DNA of 64,000 bases, from contig NC_050738.1 of the NCBI RefSeq assembly GCF_014529535.1, positions 14,834,062-14,898,061 on the forward strand. The letters run 5' to 3'. The notes under the pieces were generated by a model. It searched no databases. It was not told the DNA's origin and saw only the letters and a program-made list of their open reading frames with translations. The translations under genes were made by a program, and so were the position numbers. The stretch comes from Bradysia coprophila. Taxonomy: Eukaryota; Arthropoda; Insecta; Diptera; Sciaridae. Every line of letters starts with the position of its first letter. Within the stretch, counting starts at the first letter, position 1. Shown here piece after piece: positions 55,311 to 64,000 of the stretch.

Positions 55311-57059
55311 ATACCGTTGCAAGTTGAAACATTATTTCTGATAGTTCTGCATCGTTCGCATGTTATAGCAAATTCAATGTTGTCGTTGAGAATGTTCTAC
55401 CATCAGGTGTGCTAATCGTTTAAAATTATGACTTGCATTTATTGCAAACGGTTGTGAAGTTACCATGTTTCAAATATGGCTCTTTTTGGCTATTAAATTT
55501 TACAAGTTCAAAAGGCCATCTGAATCTAAATTGTATGCTACGAAGGATCGTTTTCGGGATTTACAGACCTCAATTGTAATATGTTATACAGTTGTAATGT
55601 TGGGCTGATGCGTCCGGTTGAATTATGACGACAGCAGTGTTTTTCTAAGCGTTTTGTTCTTAAGATATCAACTTACAGTCTCATTGGGTTCAGTTTGAAA
55701 AATTCAACAAAGAAATAAAAAATCTTGCAAAATTCATATTATGCTGAGTTTTATGACGTAGCACATAACGCCTGCATCTAAAAACTTTTCTTCTGCAATT
55801 CAAATACTGAAAAGCTTTTTTACGACGAAAATTTGCATTATCATAAAAACAATGCAGCAATCAGTGTGGATGTGAAGTTGTGCAAAGTTACAATGAAATT
55901 TCTCTCCGATTTTTTTTTTCTATTTATAAACAATTTGAGACTTTTTATGTGTGGTTTCAATTTGAATTGAAATAATTAGTCGCATCCGTCACATCCACAT
56001 AATGCCGAGTGAAAAATCTCAACTCCTAGAACTGGCTTATTGTAGAAGATACTCTTTGTACCAGAAAGTAGTGCAATTCATTTACTCAATTCGAGTGTAA
56101 TTCTATAAAGAAATTTCTTTTATTTCAAAGACTGGAGCAAAAAAATCCTTTAAAATGCAACACTTTAACCGTCAAAGCTTTGTCAAGGTTTATTTAATTT
56201 CTGTTTCTCTTAGTAAAAATAATACGAAAATTGCATACGATTGCAGCATTCTTCGAAGTGTTTTCATTTTCTTGAAAATATAAAATGTTTCGAGTGTTTT
56301 ATTATGAAATTCTACTTATATTTGTATCATCACATCCCGTACGATTGAATGAAATATTTTATACCAATACTATGCGACTGGGTGTGTGAGGCTTCTTTTT
56401 CTATAGAAAAAGAAAAACCATATGCCGTCGTCGTAGTGTTATATAGCATAATACATCACTACCATGCACTATATTATAACGCAGGTCACATTATATATAA
56501 ATGTATGAATTCAATTTGAAAAGCTTTACATAAAGTTTTGGGACTTTGGGTGAATAAATTTTATTTATATGTTACAGCAGTAACCAAAAATGGTAGAAAT
56601 TTTTGCAAAAAAAAAGGAACATAATGGACGTTACGTTATTCCCGTTTGGATATATATTTTTTGCACACATTTTTTTCACTCGTCTGTTTGTATAAAGAAA
56701 GTTTTCAATTCACACATTGTAACGAAATATCAACTTAATGTGTGAAAATTGTTGAAATAATATGAATTTTATAGAAATACTTTTGTGACGACTTTGGATA
56801 TAACTTATTTTGAATAATGTTCGCATTATATATTATGAATATCCTTCAGTGTTTTCCGTCTGTAAGAATTTTTTTCTTCTTACCAATGCAAATGAATACA
56901 AATGTATGACTTCTGTGAACCATTCTTTCGGTAATATGAAAAATGTCATGGATTTTCGATTGAAAAAAATTGAAGTGAATTCTTTTCGGAGGTTTACATT
57001 CAAATGTGACTCAAATTGAAATTATACGTCCTTTTCATTTGATTTATTAAATTTTTTAT
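55311..57059. other. No gene recognised
   Basis: AT-rich intergenic sequence; no element ends were detected. Confidence 0.4.
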
Positions 57060-57962
57060 GAGGTATTCTTTTGAAAAAGAGCCTACCGAAATCGGCTCTA
57101 TTCGACCCTAGAAGCCAAAACCACTTTCAAAAAAATTCGAAGTTTGTGTGGCTGTCGAAAGGTGATCTAAAACCGAAAACTTGCACTTTTCTTACAAAAA
57201 TTTCTCCAGCTACGCGAGCCGTATAGGGTCGTGTGGGGTGTCATTAGAAAGGTAATCACACGTACTATTGAGCCGAATAGGGACTTATTGTATTTAAAAT
57301 TCATCGACACTGAAATATGTCCAGTTAAAGTTTTCAACCGAAGACTTACACCGTTCTTCTCGAGGTACACAAAACGTACATGGTCGTGTAGGATGTTATT
57401 TGACAGGTAATTTAATGTGCTTTTGGGCCAAATAGGGTCTTATGTGGTTTAGATGCATCTACGATGAAATAGAAGTTGAAATGTTTAGGTGTAAATATTT
57501 CATCATAGATGCATCCAAACTTCATAAAACCCTCTTTGGCCCAAAAGCACATTAAATTACCTATCAAAAAATACCCCACACGACCATGTACGTTTTGTGT
57601 ACCTCGAGAAATTTCAGTAAGAACGGTGTAAGTCTTCGGTTGAAAACTTCAACTGCACATATTTCAGTGTTGATGAATTTTAAACCCAGCTAGTCCCTAC
57701 TCGGCTCAATAGAACATGTGATTACCTTTCTTATGACACCTCACACGACCCTGTACGGCTCGCGTAGCTGGAGAATTTTTTGTAAGAAAAGTGCAAGTTT
57801 TCTGTTTTTGATCACCTTTCACCAGCCACACAAACTTCGAAGAATTTTTTTGAAAGTGGTTTTGGCTTCTAGGGTCGAATGCCGGCCTTTCTAGGTACAT
57901 ATAAAAAAGTCCTCTGGAAAATGCGTCTGATTTCGGTAGGCTGTTTTTCAAAAGAATCCCTC
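57060..57962. mobile_element. 0.9-kb near-complete palindrome (foldback element)
   Basis: Arms of about 430 bp begin GAGGTATTCTTTTGAAAA and meet near 57500 around ATTTCATCATAGATGCATC. Paired blocks include CTAGAAGCCAAAACCACTTT, GCGAGCCGTATAGGG and CGAGGTACACAAAACGTACA. A related single arm lies at 60940-61208. The arms are about 90% alike by eye. No duplication or transposase was found. Confidence 0.85.
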
Positions 57963-58046
57963 TTACAGTCAAAGGCAGTCAATTTTCAGCATAAATTTGC
58001 TTCAGCTGTTTTTCAGCTGATCCACACACATACAATCATACATCAT

Positions 58047-58100
58047 TTTTGGAAAAACGTTCACTAACGAGGTGTGACGTTAGTGAACGTTTTTCCAAAA
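58047..58100. repeat. Perfect 23-bp inverted repeat with 8-bp loop
   Basis: TTTTGGAAAAACGTTCACTAACG and its exact complement surround AGGTGTGA, written here as arms 58047-58069 and 58078-58100. It could be a very short MITE or a replication or recombination hairpin. Confidence 0.8.
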
Positions 58101-59628
58101 GTTAATATGCTTATTACTATCGCTACTTAACGAGTTGTAGCGCGAATTAAGTAAGCTACACTTAGGGTTCTCATTTTTGAATTTTGAAATAGAGGACATC
58201 TTGGCATAGAAAAAAGGACTAAAAGAATTTTTGCTCTGTGGGTATGAGCTGCGTCAAATTAATTTAAAAAAGAAATTTGTCTTGAAAAAATAGGACATTT
58301 TATGAAAAAAGTGATCGAGGCGTAAATGAGGACATGTACTGTTAACAGAGGACGATGGGATCCCTAGTTACACTCTACAGGTGTACGTATATACAACTTT
58401 ACATGCATGGCATTACGAGAAAATTTAAAAGTAAGAACCCACCACGTTTTGATCAAACCATGAACCGCTTCTCCACATCATCTTCTGATTTACATTACTG
58501 TTGCGAATGTGAATGATTTTATGATTTAAATCATGATTTAAAATGACATCGAAAGATCCGGTAAAAACAAGTCGTAGACAATTGGTAACTCAATAAAATC
58601 TCAATTTTAGTTCAAAAATAGATTACCAATTCGTCACATCCCAGCTGCCTAATTCAATAAATACTCAGACAATTCATTCTCTTCATTGGTAACATTCTTC
58701 AATTTACTGTGTTGCAGACACAAAGCCTGTTGCTTTTAATCAGACACTTACCTATAAATTCCGTTTTTTTCTGCAATCTTTGAAAATGTTTGTTGACTGA
58801 CTGAACAAACAATCTTCATTTCAATTTCTCGACTTTTTTTCATATTTGTTGTATACTTACACCATTTCCACACTAATATTTGCGCACAAAAAACGACACC
58901 AAACAAAAACGGAGAAAAATTGAAATTTCCTAGAAATTCAAATTTTATTGGTAGAATTGAGCTTTATCGACAATGTACCTCATATGTTGAATAAGATATC
59001 CGCAGTGAGATATTTACACGAAAAACAGATAAAATAAATTTGCATTTGAGAACATATTCTCATGTTGATATCTAAATCCATGTTTATGTACGGTATATTT
59101 CCCGCGCTTATCAGAACAACTGCCACATAGTAGTTTTCCACTAAATAAGTGGATTTTTCCCTATTCTTCATAAACTCAACGCCAAATTGTATACATTAAC
59201 CGATAAGAAGCGTTCCTTTTTGCCATTTACGACCCACCATTCAAACATATATCATAGCGTTATGATTTCATTATAAAAATTTCGCACACAATAACTTCAT
59301 AAATATATCGTAACATCTTCCTTTTGCCGTTCCGTTTCGGTTGGCGATGGTGAGTCTTGAACGCAAGTCAAAATGTTATCTGATCATATAAAAACAAAAA
59401 CCTATCATGTTTCCATGTAACACCAGAAATGAGCTGTGTTCGACAAAAAGAAATGAGAAGAGAAAAAGCTAAACTATGCGAGATTTATATCACTGACAAA
59501 CCGAAATCCAACCACATTTTATGTTTCCATGATTTATGGTATTTTGTCATTGCAAAAGGACCTTTTTTATCGACCTTTTAAGTTTGGTTGTGCCGTATTT
59601 GGCTTGAATTTTCTATTTGTATTTTGTG
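58101..59628. other. No gene recognised
   Basis: AT-rich intergenic sequence with no recognisable domain or element ends. Confidence 0.4.
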
Positions 59629-60026
59629 TTAAAGTGCCATGAGGGTATGCTCATAACATATCCAATACTTTGTCGATATTGCCCATATTGCAAGAGCGGA
59701 CCAAAAATCTCTCCTTAATGGCAACCACTTATTTTCCTCAAAGAAATAGATATTAAATGGCGGAGTACAGCAACCATGGGTTATATACGTACTATATGAA
59801 AAAAATACCCATTTGGGAATATCATTTAAAGCGCAGTAAATGTTGGTAATGTATTTATCCAATGATGTCTCATATCAGTTCTTATTAAGCACTGAATAGA
59901 ACGGATGAGATAATCTTCATTGTCGTTCGTTTCACTATACAACATTTCGAACGATGTTCTGCTGATAACTAAGAAAATGTATCTACAGCAGCTTTCGCAT
60001 GGATCGGGTAAAATGAAACAACACAT
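59629..60026 (-). pseudogene. Probable Ty3/gypsy integrase relic
   Basis: Two overlapping minus frames, joined by a one-base shift near 59860, read YSETNDNEDYLIRSIQCLIR, then DKYITNIYCALNDIPKW and YITHGCCTPPFNIYF. The order (N-x-x-E-x-x-IRSI, then W/DKYI--I-CALN, then a T--TPF block) resembles the end of the gypsy integrase core. Similarity is weak and no LTR was found. Confidence 0.4.
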
Positions 60027-60362
60027 ACGTTTATTTGTTGCTTACGAGCTTGCTTATATATTCTTATAATAATTTTTTTCTTGTTATTTTTTTTTTGGTT
60101 TGTTTTTGTTTTTCTTATTTACATCACTGTTAATGTCGCTTAAATGCATAAATATCCTTATCCAGTAACTTCAACAATAAATTCAATACGAAAAACAAAA
60201 TGTTTGCATTCTTTAAGGACATACTGTTGGCATGTCAATTATAATTATATTGTGCGAATCACGGTAACTATTTTCAAATTTCAATAATAGCAGTAGAGTG
60301 ACGGTCTTACGATTACCCACGCTTGGAAAGACTAGTGATTTGAGACCAGTACCTGGATCACT

Positions 60363-60476
60363 GAGGTAAAGTTAAGTAAATTTACCTTGGTGCTTCCAGC
60401 CGAGTACCTAGTCATTTGATAGCTAAAGCTAAGGTAAAGCTAAGTAAATTTATCTCAGTGTTGCCAGCCAAGTTCC
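60363..60476 (+). repeat. Two-copy tandem duplication of 68 bp
   Basis: GAGGTAAAGTTAAGTAAATT...CCAGCCGAGTACC (60363-60408) is repeated as AAGGTAAAGCTAAGTAAATT...CCAGCCAAGTTCC (60431-60476). Confidence 0.7.
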
Positions 60477-60939
60477 CTACAAAGAACATGAAAATAAATA
60501 TGACTAGAACCGATGGTGATGGCGCTAGATAATTAGATAGATCGCGATTTTCACTCATAAGTTACATAAAACTTGGAAATTAATCGAAAATGAATGGGTT
60601 AATTTACAGCAGAAATTTATTGACATTGTTTTACATACACTAACTACGAAAAAGTTAATCAGCAGCTGAAGTTGCAGAAAAATGAATATTTTGTGATCAA
60701 ATTTTTTGAACTGAATTTTTTGAGTAGCGGAACAAAACCTCAAATTTATACTTCAAAGCCACATTCATCGATACACTACCCATGCATGTTTGGTGTCATT
60801 AGAAACCTAAGACCAGTAGAAATTATGGAAAACAGTTTTTTGATGTTTTCGAATGCACAAGAACAATCAGAAGTTCGCCGAAATAGTCAAACTTTTACCC
60901 ATACTTTCAACTGCTCGTAACTCCTCAGGGTTGCATTTT

Positions 60940-61208
60940 ACCTTCCATGATCGACGAAAGTACATGCAATTACCTTTCTAATGACACCTCACACGACCTT
61001 GACGTTCCGTGTAGCCGGAGAAATTTCCAGATGAAAAGTGCATGTTTTCGGTTTTCGATCAACTCTCACTATCCGAACAAGCATCGATCAGTTTTCAAAA
61101 AAATATTTTTGGCTTCTAGGGACCAATACCTATTGAGGTATATATAAAAAAAAAAGTCCACTGGAAAATGGGTCCGATTTCGGCAGGTCGTTTTTCAAAA
61201 GAATACCT
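60940..61208 (+). mobile_element. Single-arm relative of the 0.9-kb foldback
   Basis: It matches the right arm of 57060-57962 in order: AATTACCTTTCTAATGACAC, CTCACACGACC, GTAGCCGGAGAAATTT, TTTTTGGCTTCTAGGG, GGTCCGATTTCGGCAGG and TTTTTCAAAAGAATACCTCT. The left arm is missing, suggesting a deleted copy or a separate end. Confidence 0.75.
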
Positions 61209-61209
61209 C

Positions 61210-61748
61210 TACGTTATCAGTTGTGATTCTCATATTTGCTGACATCACTGTTTTACATATTACACTGTAATATTATTACAGCCACTGCAATATACACTGC
61301 TTCGAGCACTGCCTTTAAATATTAACGATTCATTACGACGATGTGAATTTGACAGAGTTAAAAATATAGGGAATCATCCGGTCCTCACTTCTGTAGTTAA
61401 TCAGGCGATCAAAAAGTTGGTTTTTTCGACATTTTTATTATCAAGTAGAGGTAAAAATCTAGCTAAACATGACGAAACACTTTGCATCAGCAGTTTACTT
61501 TAAATTAAATCGGAAACATATTGGGCTAACTACATAATGATTGTTGTGATTATGTACATATTACGACCACTAAATGATCACTCTGTTAAAATAACACCCA
61601 GGGTGTTTTTACAAAACAGGCAAACAATGTGAGATGATGCTAATTTGATTATTGGATTAAAAGTTGAAGAAACAATTTAACTAATTTAACTAATTTAAAA
61701 TTTCGACCAACTAAATTCCTTGTTTTGTTTTTCTAAGTTTTGTTACGT
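61210..61748. other. Downstream of the GPCR gene, no gene recognised
   Basis: AT-rich; ends before the GPCR poly(A) signal. Confidence 0.4.
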
Positions 61749-61754
61749 TTTATT
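61749..61754 (-). terminator. Polyadenylation signal of the GPCR gene
   Basis: AATAAA on the minus strand about 147 nt after the stop codon. Confidence 0.5.
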
Positions 61755-61900
61755 TCATTTTGTTGTATTATTAATTACAGCTTGCCGTAGTGCGTACGAA
61801 ACTTATATATTCTTTGATATACTAAATGGAACTTTGCTCCAGAATAAAATTACTGCATCGCTAAAAAATATCACAATACAACAGCTTAACTACAACACAT

Positions 61901-63961
61901 TTAGTCATTCCCCCTTCGCCATCCAATTTCCGGTAGGCCTTCAATCGATTGCTGACCGTTCAAAAAAGCTTTTGTTTTCGCACAATTTATGTCGTGATAA
62001 TGTTCGCATAGTCTTGGCTCTGAATTGGAAAAATTCGATAAAGCATTACCTCTGCCGGCAATGTCGGGACTAGTTAGACCATTCATTTCGAGTATGCTGC
62101 TGTTGTGCGCTTTATAGCCGTACACACGTTGCAACGCATGCAAACTGTTTGAGCTGACTGTTCGTTCTAGTATTTCGCCCCAATACTTTTCAGATAGTCC
62201 TTCTAGGTCGGGTCGGGGTGGTTTGGATGATGGTGGTCCTGGCGGCATCGGCAGCATGTTCGGATCGCATTCGGAACTGACGCTGCAGCAACGGGATTTT
62301 GATGTTGTTGGTTCATCGTCCGGAGCGAAGCACTATACATTAGAATTGGAAAATGTAAATCAGCGAAGGCATAGCGATAAACGGCTTCATTGGACTTACT
62401 TTGTTAATGAACAATTCTTTTCCTAATCGTCTAAAATGAGCATTTAAAAGCCAGTAAATGAATGGATTCCAGAAACTATTACTAATTGCAGTCCATGTAA
62501 CAATAAAATCTAAAAATGGTGGAACCTAAACCAAAAGAATGCGATTATAGAATCCTGGGCAAAATTGTTTTTTTTTAACCTTAGAGTTTGTGCAAGCAGC
62601 GACAATTTCTTGTATAGCCCACGGAGTCACCATTACAATGTAACCTAAAGACATTGCCGCCATAGTTCGAGATGCTGATCCATTCAATCTACGTTCTAAT
62701 GAAACAACCTGAAATAAGGACTGTTAAGACGAAACGTTATGACGATGTTACATACAGAATATATCTACAAATATGCGAAAAGTTTAATTCCACAACTATG
62801 AGAAAACTATGTTTGTGTTCCCATAAGTAACTGATAAAGGAATTATAAGGGTAGACGACGCGTAGAAATAGAGCCAGCTGAAAAAACGTCTAATCTCACG
62901 TCGTAGTAAAGTTTTAAGCAAAACTAACTAAGTTTATGGAAACTTTCACGAATGTAGTAGGGTATGTGTGTTGCAGTATAATTTCTTTTATTGCCTACTC
63001 ACGATGATTTCTCCTCAATATTATTATCGTAGGAATCTTAAGCGAACATATTGAAACTGACAGGAGAATTTAATCTTCCTCGCCTTCATTGATTTTCTCT
63101 TTTTCGCTTATGCAATAAAGTATAGTATTGACAATTAAGGGGATATCCTGGCAAGCCTCGAAGCGCCCCTCAAATGTCAATAATGTACTATTTTTTGACG
63201 TACTAGAAATACAGACACAAGTATGAGCAATACGACCCTGGAAATCGTACAGAAATTAGTTCGTTTTCATTATTACAATTTCCACTTAATGAAACCAATG
63301 TTAGCATAACCATAATGCATCAACTCTTGATAAACCATCATGTAATATGATATGCTTAAGTGACGTACTTATGCATGTGTCCTAAGAAATTGCAATGCTC
63401 TTATGAAACTACTGCAAATTGGCATTACACAATCAACATTTTCCTTTCATCTCGTATAGTTAAGAGTACCATTTATACTGTGCGTACCATTAAGTATTTC
63501 AATTGGTTGAAACATGAAACAACCTCGTTGGTATTATAATAAACTTCTCTTATACATCAGCAGCTTATGATATTACGCAACTGTTGACATAAATCATTAA
63601 AATACCGCAATTTAACGTGAAAACGTATGTTAAATTATTATCATACTACCACCGGTTACAGTTGTTAAGCGTTTTCATTTCATGGTACACATGAAACCAT
63701 TATAAGCTTTCCACTATAAAGAAAAACAAACACACCGGCACAATTATACCTTTTCACTTGTTGATGAAGGTGTCGTCACTGCTGTAACTGCTGGCGGTGT
63801 TGCTACAAGTCGAAAACTGCTCGCATGAAAACTGGAGCCGTAACAGTACATGAGTATCATTGTAGTTGGAAAATATAGAGAACAAGTAGCTAATATTCGG
63901 TGTGACGGTTTGCTGTAAAACGGTTCACAAACGAGCAGTCCCGTATTATTAAAATAATAAC
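61901..63961 (-). CDS. Class A (rhodopsin-like) GPCR, 3' part
   Basis: Four exons on the minus strand: 63961-63750, 62708-62580, 62525-62400 and 62332-61901, with GT-AG introns of 1041, 54 and 67 nt; the last three exons join in phase 0. The part seen is 298 residues. Exon 1 carries an NNT glycosylation site, a Cys (LLVCEPFY, the usual ECL2 cysteine) and TM5 (LYFPTTMILMYCYG). A short third loop rich in Thr/Pro/Ser precedes TM6 (MSLGYIVMVTPWAIQEIVAA, with the conserved Pro). TM7 is FIVTWTAISNSFWNPFIYWL with the NPxxY motif as NPFIY, followed by NAHFRRLGKELF. The last exon is a 143-residue cytoplasmic tail with CFAPDDEPTTSKSRCC and a Pro stretch (MPPGPPSSKPPRPD). It is a cell-surface receptor coupling to G proteins; biogenic-amine-like sequence is possible but the ligand class cannot be fixed. 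TM1-TM4 lie beyond the right edge. Confidence 0.88.
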
Positions 63962-64000
63962 CTGAAAGGAAACAATAAATTGTGAAAAGAAGGGAGGCAG

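Noticed and set aside
54949..55332. 127-codon minus-strand frame
   Set aside because: It lies wholly inside a foldback MITE and reads its palindromic arms; no domain.

Overview
This window looks like AT-rich nuclear DNA of an insect, most likely a dipteran and possibly a nematoceran such as a fungus gnat. The evidence is short (54-75 nt) GT-AG introns, a TATA box paired with an arthropod-type TCAGT initiator, and a dense mix of LINEs, a Penelope-like element, Ty1/copia, hAT, CACTA, Harbinger and Tc1/mariner material. The order and family are inference; no rRNA, conventional tRNA gene, CRISPR or bacterial-style operon was seen. Most of the window is transposon-derived. Three host genes are well supported, all on the minus strand: a secreted Gly-rich/amphipathic-repeat protein (19158-20659), a mitochondrial-type malate dehydrogenase (47898-49010), and the 3' half of a class A GPCR (61901-63961, continuing past the right edge).

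Left part (1-16 kb): a Tc1-type MITE, a Jockey-like RT relic, foldback elements, and a CR1/Jockey-type LINE (5001-10403) whose reverse transcriptase is split by a 3.9-kb insertion bounded by a 21-bp direct repeat. The insertion carries an intron-containing, stop-riddled GCN5/PCAF (KAT2) acetyltransferase pseudogene. A roughly 400-bp inverted repeat pair (3531-3942 / 10404-10921) brackets this region. Further right are a foldback MITE with a perfect 9-bp target duplication, a Harbinger transposase relic interrupted by a TIR element, and a roughly 145-bp alternating satellite inside that element.

Middle (16-44 kb): a LINE remnant with a C-terminal PD-(D/E)XK-like region, the secreted-protein gene, more MITEs, a roughly 140-bp satellite, a 1.06-kb foldback element, a gag-only Ty1/copia LTR element with near-identical 138-bp LTRs, an intact Penelope-like element (RT plus GIY-YIG) with identical 122-bp inverted ends carrying hammerhead-like cores and a 16-bp target duplication, a CACTA element, two hAT MITEs that share TIRs but differ in internal repeats, and a 1.43-kb foldback element built from four homologous modules.

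Right part (44-64 kb): two CAGGGCC-type hAT MITEs with 8-bp duplications, the malate dehydrogenase gene, three more copies of a MITE family with unusual 7-bp target duplications, large foldbacks, a probable Ty3/gypsy integrase relic and the GPCR. The genes show no sign of working together; the shared theme is a gene-poor, repeat-rich segment in which short non-autonomous elements have repeatedly inserted into one another.
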